A DNA stretch of 64,000 bases from Metarhizium brunneum. Lineage: Eukaryota; Ascomycota; Sordariomycetes; Hypocreales; Clavicipitaceae. Both the position numbers and the translations under genes were made by a program. Below the pieces are notes generated by a model, which was not told the origin of the DNA, searched no databases, and saw nothing but the letters and a program-made list of their open reading frames with translations. Below, in pieces: positions 36,491 through 49,154 of this stretch. Numbering within the stretch: position 1 is the first letter of the stretch; each line of letters starts with the position of its first letter. Location of the stretch: the NCBI RefSeq assembly GCF_013426205.1, contig NC_089424.1, forward strand, positions 2,914,001-2,978,000. Reading direction: 5' to 3'.

Positions 36491-37487
36491 ATTGATACAA
36501 GGCGCTTTCTAATAGGTCAAACTTCTCATAATACAGCCAACATCTTGAAAACTTTCAATTCATGACAAGACAAATGTTGCAAGAGTCCGTGACGAGTGGT
36601 GTTTTCCTGTGGCCATCTGCCCGGGGGTTAGGACAGAGTCGGCATTTGGATATCATGGGCAGAGAACCACAGATGGGCAAGAATTTTCTCCTTGTTTTCT
36701 CTTCCTGTCGAGTTGGGAAACACACGCAGCTCTGACATTTGCAAAACTGGCCATGGTTGGAAAGGCAGGTCAAGTTGTTATTGTAGAGCAGCAGGTCTAG
36801 GATTAGAGCCACGGGCGTGCCCTGGGTGAAATATCCCAACCAAGTTCTCCTGCAGGCATGAAAAGAACAAAATGTCTCCTGCAACATCTTGTAAGAATAT
36901 AGACAAAATCCGCGAGGCGCTCTTCTTACAATGGCTTTTGGCGGCTTCGCATGAGGCGCCAACAAACAGCGCAGGTGCGGTGTATAATTCGCTGCGTAGA
37001 ATACAAGACTGGGTGTAATTACATGGTTTCTCTCTGTGATAATCTAGCGTGTCGTCAAGAGACCCCTGTGACATGTCCCTTTGCAATCCCGTACAACGGG
37101 GTTGCAAAACCGACATGGTCGTGATGGGAATGGCTGGTTATTCAAAACCGGGAAACCGCTGCTGGATATAAACCCTTCGTCGAGCCATCCACGTACTTTG
37201 AGAGTCTGGCCGAGGTAATTCATCCGCAATTTGTGGCCGCCTGCAAGCATCATTGTGTTGAGCCAGTTGACCATTAAGCCACAAGGCGAAAATTGTAGAC
37301 GCCTAGTTTATTACCATGGCAGCTGTAATTATCATATTTCACTCAACACATAGGATCATCGGTCAATGCGCCACATCCAAGATGGACAATCTTTCTGGAT
37401 GGCTTACATTACGGCGTGTGATATCTACTCTACTCGTCGAGGTCAAGTTCAAGCTTAACCTTGTTGCTTGAGCTCTACCGTTTGTTT
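36491..37487. other. Gene-free stretch
   Basis: Open frames on the minus strand contain scattered cysteines but I recognise no family; this may be further decayed sequence from the chitin-related neighbourhood. Confidence 0.3.
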
Positions 37488-37680
37488 TACCTTGAATATA
37501 AGAGAAGTTCGCCAAACCCTACCAGCGCTCTTCTCCGGGATGTTTATTTTATTCTTAGCTAGGCATCTTTGTGAGGTGTTTACCTTGAATATAAGAGAAG
37601 TTCGCCAAACCCTACCAGCGCTCTTTTCCGGGGTGTTTATTTTATTCTCAGCTAGGCATCTTTATGAGGTGAATACCTTG
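37488..37680 (+). repeat. 93-bp in-frame tandem duplication
   Basis: Two copies of a 93-bp unit (37488-37580, 37581-37673) differ at only a few positions, and a third copy begins at 37674 (TACCTTGAA) and then diverges. 93 bp is 31 codons, and the plus frame reads through both copies (TLNIREVRQTLPALFSG... twice). I do not recognise the repeat. It may be a piece of a repeat-protein gene or a recent local duplication in noncoding DNA. Confidence 0.85.
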
Positions 37681-38949
37681 AACACCTTTGGAACGGATAA
37701 TACCATGGGACTTGTTGACTACTGAGTCGACAATTCTTCCATCCGGCTTTACCTGATAGGAGCCTGAGAATATCATTAGCTATATAGATTTCTCGGGGTG
37801 GCATTCCCACAATGACCGCCGCGAAATCGAGGACCTTGTCTAGCCGATCTTGAGGGCAAACCTTTGCAATGCGCTAGAAGACGACATGCCGCTCATCCAA
37901 CGTGCCAACATGTCGGGCTTATTCTGTCGGCGTGGTTCCATCGCCGAGGGTAAATTTTTAAAAAGGCCTAATGCACCCAGCCAAGTCCTCTCTCGTGTAT
38001 CTGGACGCATTCTGCACGACTGACATCGAAGAAGCACTTCTCGCTAGACGCGCCGAGCCGCTGAACCGCAAACACTTGGTGAATCTTGTGCTCAGCCCGA
38101 AGAGCATCCACAAGAGCATCTTCCTTCCTCGCCCATCTTTCCATGAGTAAGAACCAAGTGAGTCTCCCTGGCCGTTGCGCCTGGCTCTGGCTGCCTTTGA
38201 GTCTAGTCACGGTTGGTATGAAGCGAGAAGAAGTCCAATGTTGCCATTGTCTCCCATTGAACATGGCAGTGCCGTTGGGCCTGGGGATAAACTCACACAT
38301 CGAATCTGGAACTTTTCCCCCAGGATTTCAAGTCTGTGGCCCCTCCATCCCGTCCGCCTCGGCGGCGACTCTAAACTTTTCTCACTGTTTACGTCCTAAA
38401 TCCTCCTCTCGCCGTCGGTGGCCTTGATTTTCGTCACTCTCTACACGCTTTCATGTGCTAAACCCCGAGTCGCGCAACAGGTGATCTTGTCTCCTTTCAC
38501 CCTCATTGGCCCTGCAATTTAGTTCAAATACTCGACCTGACTGTCCGACTCAGCATGAAGCAAATCAATCTCTATGAGTCTTGGTCTATTACCGGAAGTT
38601 ATGGGCTATTAAAATCCTGGTTTGACGGTAACTGGTTAATGGCCGAGCGTACTCTCGTCGGACAAGACGGTATCTGTAACTCGTATATTCTTGGTAAATT
38701 ATATGCCGCCCACCTTTCGTTGCCATCTGACTCTATAAAGCTAAAGGTGTAGATGAGGTGTTGGGAGTCCCGACGTTGTTTTCCATGTATCACGGTATAG
38801 TAGCCGCAGATACGCACCAACTAATAGTATATTAAATGACATCAAAAGCGACAAAATGGTTTAGCATCGATTATCCACCATGTTTCCCGAGTTTCCTCTA
38901 CCCAATTCATGAGGCTTGATGGTCTCAGCCTGGTCACGTTATTCTGATA
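37681..38949. other. Region upstream of the chitinase relic
   Basis: It contains a 59-codon ATG frame at 37971-38150 (begins MHPAKSSLVYLDAFCTT) and a 65-codon frame at 38555-38752, neither recognisable. Given the direction of the chitinase relic, its signal peptide or LysM modules would have been expected here, but none is legible. Confidence 0.35.
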
Positions 38950-39781
38950 GCTGTCCGAGTGCTCATCTTAATCGATCAACAGTTGCCGTAGACAATTCGG
39001 CTTCCGTAGTACGTCAACTGAGTCCTGTGATGTGACTGACAACCCCAACGCGACGTATCAAAGCAACTGTGACCTTTACGCCGTATGAGATGCACAAAAC
39101 CAAACAGGTGTGGAGTGTACTCGTCAAAATAACCATCAGGTACAAATGAGAGATGGGTAAACGTGGAAGCACTAACCGCTACCGCTGCTTCAGGCAATGA
39201 TATTCTTTCCCGCGCCAATCTCACCACGATTAAACTCGCCCGAGACCTGTTCTAGATAAACAGTATTCCTACCAGCGAGCTAAACCTCAGACTTGGTTTC
39301 TATAATGGATCCTTTACAACATCTCATTCCTCGTGTTCGCAACCAGGTTGTCAGTGTAGAAGCGGTGTAGCTCATAGAAACTACTTGGACAACGTGGGAC
39401 GATTGCCTATTCGAAATCATGAATCTCTTGAAGCAAAATAATATTAATACGTACTACAACAAGGTGACTCGGACAAAATACATGGCATAGAACAACGACT
39501 AGTACGTTTCCTATGACCGCGAGGGCACTTTTAAAGTCAGACTGGAGTTTGCCAACAACCTTGGCCTTGGCGGCTTTCCGATATGGTTCATTAACGAGGA
39601 TTCAAGGAATTTATATGCTCTCAAAGCTGTCTTGGGCAGCAAGGGCATTGATATCATGGCACTAAAGCATACTATTCGTCGGGACCATGTTCCCATTTTG
39701 CCCTTGCCTCGGAAAATTGATGCATACTGCGACTTGTACCATCAAGAACGCGGTCAGGAAAGGCACAGCTCAGTTATATGA
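38950..39781 (+). pseudogene. Relic of a GH18 chitinase with hevein-type chitin-binding domain
   Basis: Three homologous blocks occur in the correct order. At 38970-39060, SCRRQFGFRSTSTESCD matches a hevein (ChtBD1) core with several Cys replaced. At about 39190-39370, ANLTTIKLARDLF, a TAG, then SELNLRLGFYNGSFTTSHSS matches the GH18 segment with the (L)GFYG motif. At about 39375-39781, in a shifted frame, EIMNLLKQNNINTYYNK, then YMA, TAG, NND, TAG, YVSYDREGTFKVRLEFANNL and GLGGFPIWFI match the GH18 C-terminal barrel. The block with the catalytic DxxDxDxE is absent. The stops sit where the family has Trp or Gln, consistent with G-to-A and C-to-T transitions. Dead gene. Confidence 0.75.
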
Positions 39782-40241
39782 TGCCCTGTTACAGAGACGG
39801 TTACGAGGGCCTGGACTTCACCTCTCAGCATTTCGCATGACACATCACAGCCAAGGCGAGGAAAATCACCCATTTAAAAACCACACCCAACGAGCTTCAC
39901 GACACTACCAATATGCAGCCAAATATGAAAACAATCCTCGGCTCGCAAAATTAAACGTTTAATGGCTGGCTTGGGCGTGACATCAATCCAAGTGAAAAAG
40001 GTTTGGATATTGTTGGGGAAAGGCTAAAGCTCCCTTGGCAACGGCGCGCGAGGCAAGCCACGCTAGCATGATCACGTGAGGGTGCCTTGCAGCTGCCAAA
40101 CACGGGTCCAGAGAGCTTGACACCTGCGAGCAGACCAATGGGCAAGATCCACCCGCGATAAAAGCTTCAGCCTTCCATCATGTACTCTGTCAACGGGTGC
40201 ATTTGCAGTGATTGAAAGGCGCAACCCGCGTGAATTGTTCG
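39782..40241. other. Short intergenic region upstream of the SR protein gene
   Basis: The left end may hold further eroded chitinase 3' sequence. The right end is the promoter of the RNPS1-like gene. No other gene. Confidence 0.4.
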
Positions 40242-41331
40242 ATGGCATCACGTTCTCGATCCCCTTCGCGGGGCCGCCAGAGGTCCCTCACGCGCTCCGC
40301 GTCCCCGCGCTCCGGCGATTCGCGCTCTCCCCGACGACGCCGCTACGACTCGCGCAGCCCGTCGCGATCCGTAACCCCGCCGCCTCGTCGCAACGGGCGA
40401 TACCGAAGCGACAGTCAAGGCTGGGGCCGAGGCCGCGGAAGAGACGGCAGAGACGCCAGCGAGTCTCCATTGGCAAGAAGCACAAAGGTCGGCTCAGAAA
40501 CGTGCCACTCGTCAGCGTGATGGAACCGGAATGCTGACCCTGCTTGCAGATTGTCGTGGAACGCTTGTCCAAGAATATCAACGAGGATCACCTCCACGAG
40601 ATATTTGGCCAGTTTGGTCCCATCAAGGATCTCGATCTGCCCATGAACAGAACTTGTACGTCTCTCTTTTTTTCCATCTCCGAGAACTTGCAGAACTTGC
40701 AACTAAACGTGCTCATATAGTTGGGACAAACCGAGGCACCGCATATATCTTGTTTGACCACGAAGCCGACGCAGAAGCCGCCATCTCACACATGCACGAA
40801 GCTCAAGTCGACGGCGCCACCATCAACGTGTCTATTGTGCTGCCACGGCGAAAACTCTCGCCGCCGCCTCCAACAGCCCGCAGAGGCGCCAACATTGATC
40901 CTCGCATTCCCATGTCGGGCCCTCGAGGTGGCGCCGGTCCTCCCGGCCGTGGAGGAGGATTCAACGCCGGCGGCGGCCGTCGTCGCGGCTCTCCGTCCGG
41001 TCGGTATGGTCCCAGGTCGGACGTGTACAGACCCTCGTCACGCTCGCCGTCCAGATCTCCAGGAGCACCTCCGTCCCGCGGTGGTGGTGGCGGCGGCGGC
41101 GGCCGATACCGCAGCAGATCCAACGCTTCGTACTCGTCTCGTTCTCGGTCAAGGTCACCCGGACCGAGACGACGAGGTGGTGGTGGTGGTGGTGGGAGCG
41201 GCGCAGGTGCAGGCGGAGGGGGAGGTGGAGGTGGAGGAGGGGGAAGATTCGAAGACGAAGATGACAGACGACGCAGCCGCAGCCGCAGTTATGACAGCTA
41301 CGCGGGTCGAAGCCCGCGAGGCTACCGGTGA
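40242..41331 (+). CDS. RNPS1-like SR-rich RNA-binding protein
   Basis: Three exons: 40242-40487, 40550-40655 and 40721-41331 (introns 62 and 65 bp; the first donor GTCGGC is weak, the second is GTACGT); 320 aa. ATG 40242 starts MASRSRSPSRGRQ. Residues 1-82 are an RS domain; residues about 83-160 are one RRM: RNP2 IVVERLS, RNP1-like GTAYILF and IKDLDLPMNR, as in RNPS1 (RNA-binding protein with serine-rich domain), a factor linking the exon-junction complex, splicing and mRNA quality control. The rest is RGG/RS-rich with Gly runs of 8-11 residues and ends RSRSRSYDSYAGRSPRGYR. Nuclear location is inferred. The Gly/RS tail is low complexity and probably length-variable. Confidence 0.9.
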
Positions 41332-42533
41332 TGACTGGGGCAGGGTGTGCTTTTGGGCGTGGATGCGAAATTTTGTGAAATTGGTCGTTGGCGTTCAGGT
41401 CCTCCTAGGTGGAGTCGATTCCCCAAGTTGGGGCGGCGTCTTGGTTGATCAGCCCGTGGATGTCCGAGTCTATTGGCGATGGGAATGGCTTACTCAAGGA
41501 TCACGGTCACGGTGTCATGTTGCAGCTTTGTTCTACGGAGCATCAGAAGTCTACAGTGGCCACGCTGCCTGCCTTGGCGGAACTATACGACAAGTCTAAA
41601 CAGGGATAATAAATGCAATCATTTTCAAACGACCATGTACGTGGCCAACATGTAGACTGTAATCATGGACCATACATCCCATGACGTCGTACACATGCTG
41701 CAGAAGGAGAACCGACGCGCCGAAGCTATTCCTGGATGCTTCGTCCTGCAGCAGAAGCATCGCCCGCGCAGCCGTCGCTCCCATAGGCAAAGGCCCCCAA
41801 GCAGGGTGCTTGCACGCAGCAGGCTCAACATTGTGCCGACATTACCGGCCCTTGCTTTCCAGCCTCATTCTTCCCAGCGCATAGGGCCCCTCTCTGTAGA
41901 GACGCGGCGGAAATAGTCCCTGTCGTTTCCTGTGCAGCCCGATGTCGACTTGCAACGGGGTGGCTCGGGATTCTTGCAGATATCCGAGACGAAGGGGGCT
42001 TTTGAGGACTCCTGGCGTTGAGTCGAGCCTGCGTTGCAAATAAGGCCATGGGCGTGTATGCTGTCGTTGGGGGCGACAGTGGACAGTTGCATTGTCAGCG
42101 TTGGCTTCTTCGCCTGGTGCTTTCTTGCTTTGATACCTAGGTACATGGCTACCAGAATGTATGGCGTGCCAGAATCTTCTCCTTTTTACAACAATGAAGT
42201 GTGTTTAGGCTCGTGCTACAACCTGGGTGTGTGGAAACATTGACGGAGAGACGGCAGCTTTACGTGCGCTGACATGCGCGGCCGTTTATCCTCACGAGTA
42301 CTAGTTGAGGCGAGCAGCGTACACGTCTGGTAGTTGAACAAGGTCTCTGGTGTGTCTAGGCCGTATACACTCTCTTCGTGTGCGTATCTGCAGCCTCCCC
42401 ATTTGACGACGGGATCCATTCTTGCCACATACCCTACACTGACCAGCGTTAACATCCGTAAAGGAGAATGGTCACGGCAACAATCGCATCACACGCCATG
42501 TCCAACATGAAACCAATATATTCAACATACGCT
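41332..42533. other. Convergent intergenic region
   Basis: 3' flanks of the SR gene (+) and the fasciclin gene (-). No supported gene. Confidence 0.45.
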
Positions 42534-43931
42534 CTACATCCACGCCACGCCAGCGCCTAAACCAACCATGCCAACAGCAGCGCCAACCACATGCGCGGTA
42601 CACCTGGCCCCCCCTCCGCGAGAAGTGCTACTAAACAACGAACTGGTGGTCGTGGGCGTGGCCCCAGATGAATCAGCGCCGCCCGTCGCCGTCGCAGCAG
42701 TAGTAGTAGCCGGACAGTCGGCCGTACAGGGCAAATCACTGGTAAACACGCCGGACACGGTCGAGACGGCAAAGGCAGGCGCCTGCGTGGCGGCGCTGGG
42801 GTCCGGCGCGGCGCGCTCCGCATCCGGGTTCAAGACGTTGGCAATGATGTGCATGATGCCGTTGGCCAGCAAGATGTCCGGCTGGACGATGCGCGCCGCG
42901 TTGACAAACTTGCTGTTGCCCTCCTGGCGCACCAGCACGCGCGCCGGCTTCCCGGCGGCGTCGGTGGCGAGCGTGTCGTAGCCCGTGCCGTTGGCCAGTT
43001 GCGCCGACGAGAGCACCCGGCCCGGGACGACGTGGTAGCCCATGACGCGGGCGAGGCGGGAGGCGTTGAGGCCCCTGAGCGTGCCGCCGACGAGGCCGTA
43101 CGCGTCGTCGAGCGGCGCAAAGATGGTCACGTCCCGGCGCACGGCGAGGGCGGGCATCAGGCGCGCGGCGTACAGCGAGCCCAGGAACGACCGGGCCCCG
43201 AAGGCGTCGGCGGTCCCGGCCAGCTGCGCCGGCGGCACGAGCAGGTTGTCGACGACCTGGACTAGGCCGCCGGCAAAGGGGATGTCGGCCTCGACCAGGC
43301 TGCTGCGGCTGCCGCCGCCGCTGGTGAAGACGACGTCGTCGCGCTGGCGGGTGACGAGCACGCCCTGGCCGGCGGTGACGTTGGTCAGCGCCGGGCTCGT
43401 CAGGCGGCTGGTCTCGAGGTACGTCGGCCCGTCGCGCAGGGCGGCCGCGGACACGGCGCCGTCGAGGACGTGGTACTGCAGGATGGCCGTCGTCTTGTCC
43501 TTGTCGTCGTCGTCCCAGAGCGGCTGGAGCGCCGTGTAGGCAATGTTGGCCATGGCCTTGTCTGACGGCGCGACAATCTGATGGGGAGCGTCAGCGCGGC
43601 CGTGGTGAATTCCGTCCCTCGCGGGAAACCCAATATGTCAAGTACTCTGTACACCAGACATCATCTCGGCACGGGGGGGGAGCATCTCGCACGCACCGTC
43701 ACTCCATTGTCACTCGGCAGCTCCAGCAAGACGTCTGGATATTTCTATACAAAAAGGTCAGCCGCCAGAGGCAGGGTTGCACGCCCAAACCGGTGCAGTC
43801 GGTACCTTGATCAATTCGTAAAACTTGGTGAGGTTCTTGTTGGCAGCCAGCACCGAGCCCAGATCCTTGCTGTCGTCTGCCACGGCGGCGGTAACCCACG
43901 CGGCCAGGCTCAGCGCCGCCTGCAACCACAT
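42534..43931 (-). CDS. Two-domain fasciclin (FAS1) GPI-anchored surface protein
   Basis: Three exons: 43931-43806, 43744-43697 (only 48 bp) and 43577-42534; introns 61 and 119 bp, all phase 0; 405 aa. The signal peptide is MWLQAALSLAAWVTAAVA. FAS1 domain 1 (about residues 22-180) shows DLGSVLAANKNLTKF, the mini-exon YPDVLLELPSDNGVT, then IVAPSDKAM and ILQYHVLDG. FAS1 domain 2 (about 185-330) has VTIFAPLDDAY, VMGYHVVPG and LLANGIMHIIANVL. A Thr/Ser linker and a hydrophobic C-terminus (GAAVGMVGLGAGVAWM) suggest a GPI anchor. The family mediates cell-cell or cell-matrix adhesion. The last exon is strikingly GC-rich, so its antisense frames are also open. Confidence 0.88.
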
Positions 43932-46900
43932 TGTTGTCGTTGACGGGCAGCAAAAGGCACTAGGAGCTGTAATAAAAGGGGAAGAAGAGGAAAGCAATTA
44001 TTTATTTTTTTGCTATACGGGGAAGGGATGCATCAATGTCCAAGATGCCCCGAGAGGAGTTTTGCGTCGCCCGCGTGTGCAGACAAAGAGACGGACAAAG
44101 AGCACCAGACGACAAGCGACGTTATTGTTGGTGCCGCGACGTGACAGCTGGCCGGTGCGCGACGCCAGCTGGTCAAGTCTAGTCTGGTACTACTAGCTTC
44201 CCGCCCGCGAAAACCACGTCGCGACATCATGGCCAGCGTTTGTCTGCGGCGTCCACTGCATCGGCCTGGCGTTTGCAAAAAAAGCTGCACATGTGAGGGC
44301 GCAACACGAGGGGCGTGGCATCATGTGCGTTGCCGGTTTCCCGGCGCTTAATCAGTGTCTCGGCAGCCAGTCTTGGAAACGCGACGAAAGAGAAAAAAAA
44401 GAGCACTTGGGATAAAAGCGCGGCCATCTGTCAAACCCCATTGTTGCATCTAGCTCCAGCCGGTCCTGTGCAGGGGACACAGGGGCCCGAGACCAGATTT
44501 CCAGAATACGAGGCGATCGGCGCGAAAACACGACCACGGTCGCCCGAGGCTTTGTGAACCCGCCCAGTGACACTTGAGATGATCCTCAACTCCAAATGTC
44601 GTTTTTTTTTTCGGGCGCCCGGCCGCACCGGACCTGTCACGGCAGTCCATTATTCACATTCCTCGGGGACGGGTGTAACGCCGGCCTTGGCACCCACGTC
44701 GTCCTTCACCTTTTCCGTGTGCCCGCAGCCTGCCGTGTACCAACATTCCCCGGCTCTCGTACGATGGCGATGCCACGCACGAACCGAAAAAAAGAAAAAG
44801 AAAAAATACACAACCTCTGGATTGTGCGGACGAAAGGACAAGGGGCAGCCGCATCCCCGGTCACGGGCGTGATCTAGCATTCCCACGATGAGTTGCCACG
44901 TACGGGGTACGGAGTACACTAGGCCAAACTACCCTGCACCTTGCCAGGCATGCCACACTGTTTTGTTCTACTCGAGCCGTCGTGCGGAGGACTAAAATAC
45001 GGAGCAAGAGAACATGTAAAACAGCTTATACGAATAAAGGCACGTCCTGGCCAGGTTCCCCTCGCGGTAGTTTGCTTGGGCGAAGAACCGCCCATCCTGC
45101 GATATCTACCGCGTCCGCGGCCGGGTACGCGCCTAGGAAACCGCATCGACGCTCTCAACATGGGAAAAGGGTCCATGGCAGAATGTGGAAAATGCCGAGC
45201 GAACCCATGCCAAAACGTGCTGTGCGACGGTGCACCAACAGGAATATGCATCTTGCGTTTTGCAGCCGCAGCCGCAACAGTTTGACCAACGCAAGTGTGT
45301 GTGTGTGTGTGTACTCGACAGGGGAACAAGAGCAGAAACGAAGTAAGAAAATACGAGAATGTCTGCCTGCCGGCCCTGCTCCATGTCAGCCAACGCCCGG
45401 GATTCCCCTGCCCGAAGCCCGGGTGTGTATCGCAGGGCCGTGTTTCCACCCGCAGCCCGTCGGAGTTTATGCTCCCGTCATTTACTCACGTACGGAGTAG
45501 TTACATACAATTCGGCACCCCGGACGCAGACATTCTCCCGGAACGCAAACACGCCCCGTTCGTTTTTGAAAGCAGAGCGACTAGTCTTTGCCAGCTGGTA
45601 AGAAGGGGGATCCGTCTCAGTGTATAGTGTAGCTGCGCTTGAACTGCGAGGAGGGCGGGTATACATCCACGACACGATGCCTGTTTCCTTGGCTGCATTT
45701 TCTGACGGCAAACACCGTTGGTTGGGAGTGGGAACCGCCTTCTTTTCTGCTGCAGAATTTGGATCAGATCGGGCTGCATAATGGCCAGTCGTCGCCTCTC
45801 GCTGGGTCGTCTGCCACTGGTGCATTTGACATGTCAGTTGTAGGGGCCCAAGTGTCAGGTTTTCGACCTCGTCCATCTCATCTACGATAGCAGGCTACAG
45901 AGTGGAGACTTGGGTATTCAGCGTGAGCCAACGGATGGAAATCTCCAGGGGATATTTGCGTCGGACCCCGTATCGCGGCCCCGGGCCTCCGGAGGCATGC
46001 CCCCGGCTTGGCAAGGACAACAAGATGCGGCTTTTTCCTGCATCTTGCGGCGCATAAATAATAATAATAATAATAATGGTATATGACAGGAGCCATATGT
46101 CGATAGTAGTTGGCGATAGCGCGTTGTCAAGTTGCCTTGGGGCCGGCCAACTGGTCTTGCCAGCACGCCTTGCTCGTTTCGCCAGTCTTTCGTGTTCAAC
46201 AAACTCCGAGTCGGCCCCAGAGCGCCAGCGATGCATCTCTGCCCCGGATCGTTGCGCTTCCCTGTGTCCGGAACCGCTTGGATCGAAAAGGGGTGAAGAA
46301 TGACCGAGACAAGCTGGAGGGATAACCGAATTCAGAATTGCTGGCCACTCCGTAGATACCTAGGTCATCATCGACAACAAGGCGCCGTCGCGCACATAGA
46401 GTGGTATTGGCCAACAATGCTGCGCGCTAGACTCGACCCATCATGTTGCCCTGCTGTCAAGGGGCGGTCAACTCTCTCGGTTGCAAATCAGCAGAGTCCA
46501 GGCGCTGCCAAGGTGGGAAGCGTCAATGCGACTGACATTCTTGGTATTCGGGTCGGTGGACTCGCTCGTTTCGGCCCGTTGTTCTGTGAACCATCTCCTT
46601 GGGACAAAAGGGCGTAGAGTCGGTGAGTTTAGCTTCCATGGCCAGGTGCCATTGCATTCCAGGTGCCATTGTTGGGGGGCATTGTTATCACGTGTTTTTT
46701 TCTCCCTCTTTCTTCTTATCTCACTTGCACTTGACAAGATACTACTAACTAGTACTAGTGCGATACCACGCCAACACAATCCCGTTGTATTTGATTATAA
46801 AATTCACATCCATCAACATCATCAGCCTTTACACACGCAAGGGGATCGGCTTGGCACGCGCGTTTGCTGTAGTCATACGTCAAATGGTAATGAGGCCGCT

Positions 46901-49154
46901 GACTCACATCAACACAGCGCACACATGCACGTGGTAGTGTGATTCCATGATACTGCAGCGCAATATCAGCAGTCACGTTAAACGAAGGAGCGCATAGTCG
47001 CAATATTGACCGAAGCTGAACAGACTGCGGCGTGGGCACGAATCGTCGCCTTGCTTGGCCCTGCATGGGCGATTGCTGGCTGGTTGATCTGTTGACCTGG
47101 GCGCGCACATAATATTGCAGGACACAGCAGGCCGTGGACACATGGATGACGGCCAAGAGCTCTGGTTGCATCGCTCGCATCTCCCGACATGTAACCACAC
47201 GCTCGCAGCCCTGGCGCTGGCTCGTCGTCGACCCTGCTGTGCTCCCTGCCGTGCTTTGGGATGGCCGCGGTGCATGCAGCTCGACTTCCCAAGTTCCAAG
47301 CACTTCAATGTTGCCTGCCTTCCTCGTTGAGTTCAGACACGACGGCGCCAGAACCAGCAAGGGGCGTGTCTCTAGACGGCCACATCATGCAGGAACAGGG
47401 ATCGGGTCGACGCCACAAGCACCTTAATCAGCCACAGTTGCTGCCGCTTTTGCGATGCTGTTTCTTCAGCTTCCGTGTTGCCCCACCCGAGACGAACCCA
47501 AGCAAACTTTACTTGGAAGGGTACCCGTCCAGAACACAGGCATGACCAGTTGGCTACTGCGATATTTGGTTCTGTGCTGTTTTGCCGTCCTTGCGGTCCG
47601 TTCAAAAGTAAAAGGGCCACGATGGTACTCTGTACAAACAGTCAACTTGCCCGGAGCCAACAGTCTCAGATGCGATCGAGTCGGCTACCTGGCCTCGGGG
47701 TCGTTATAGTTAGCACGTAAGCAATGCATTTTGCACATACTACTACTACTACTCCGTATCATGTTGTAGTGATATCATCTGTCCAATAGTCCCGTACGTA
47801 GTGCACCGGCGGGAAAGCGGGAAATTACACCTGACGGTCAATTGCAGCCGGAGGCGCCGGGGTGGTTGACTTAGCGGAAGACGGCTTCCGTAGCCTTTCA
47901 AGCTGGAGCCAATAGGCACGTACAATCAGAGTCAGTCGTTGTACTCCGTATAATACCTCGAATCATATCAGGACACGAGAATACGGAGTAAACCCAGGCA
48001 GAACTCATCGACTTGATCATCACGTCTGTAATGCGGTGGGCGGACAGGGCTGAAGGTGGACTGACAATACGCTGCCTAGTCCGTGTTGTGGGCGACGGGG
48101 GATGATGCTATTTGTAGAAGGAGCTCAAAATGACAGCCCGAATATAAACATTGAAACATCAAAACACACAAACCGGAGCCAAGTTTTGCAAACTCTGGAC
48201 CATCTGACGGCGCCATGAGGCCAGTGCACACGGCAACTTCGAACATTTGACGTCAGGAAATAACAGTGTGGAGGCGGCCAATCAATGTCCGAGGGCACAC
48301 GGAGGCGAGGCGAGGCTGTGGGTTGCCTGAGTGCAAGCCCCCAGCGCGGTGCCCGTGTGCCATGGTCGTTCCTGCCATTTGCCGCCAACGGCCACGGATG
48401 GCGCCATGGTCGCTACTCCGTACAATACGGAGGTTTTCCAGGGGCAGCTGCACACAAGTGCAAGTGGCTGGCGGCGCACGAGCTGGGCCCCTCCTTCCTC
48501 TCGATATCCACCACGAGCTGCGCACCCCTTCCCCCTTCTTGGGCGAGCTGGCGAGCAAGGGTCTGGTCACTGGCTCAATGTTACCAGCCAGATGCAGCCG
48601 ACTGAACCTGACACCCAGCTCTTGCGCAGTGCCCATATGGTTGGTGGTGGGCCTCACGCTGGCCGTTCAATGCTGTGAGTCTGTGACGGCCCCAATTGAA
48701 AAGTCTCAACTGTGCAAATGCTGTGACTGGACTCTTCGAGTGGCACCGCGTCCAGCCCACTGCTGCGAGATCGTAGCTGTCTGCTGCTTCTTCCATCAAG
48801 TCCCGCCCACACGCCGACCTGGGACTTTGAACTTTTGTCCGTAGACACTCTGCATCTGCTTCATTCTTGTAGCGATCCGAGTCGACAACCCGAGTCTCTG
48901 CAATTACACCAGAGCCCACGGCGTCACGGGGTCGCTCCGTAATCCCCAATTTCAAGAAACAGCGTCGGTTCCCAAGAGAAGCATTGGTGACGCTCTGTTT
49001 GCTGTCTTGGTGCGGGCAGTCGTCGAACTCGCAGGTCTTTGTTTCTTTTTTTTCTTCTTTTTAATTTTTTTCTTTCTGTCTTTTGTTTGTTGTAATATTT
49101 CCTCGGTGTTTCATCCTCCCATCCTTCACCTCGCGTCCCGGCGCTCTCACCACC
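43932..49154. other. 5.2-kb gene-free region rich in the TACTCCGTA motif
   Basis: No recognisable gene on either strand. Six exact copies of TACTCCGTA/TACGGAGTA lie here (44908, 45491, 47750, 47942, 47982, 48414). Microsatellites occur at 45295-45312 (GT)n, 46057-46077 (ATA)n and about 47739-47753 (TAC)n. The last 150 bp before 49155 is a T-rich pyrimidine tract typical of a highly used fungal promoter or leader. Confidence 0.45.
47942..47990. repeat. Inverted pair of the TACTCCGTA motif
   Basis: TACTCCGTA (47942-47950) and TACGGAGTA (47982-47990) flank a 31-bp spacer. Confidence 0.7.

Noticed and set aside
45295..47760. Microsatellites (GT)n, (ATA)n and (TAC)n as a possible CRISPR-like or satellite array
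   Set aside because: They are short simple repeats without spacers or higher-order structure, common in fungal intergenic DNA.
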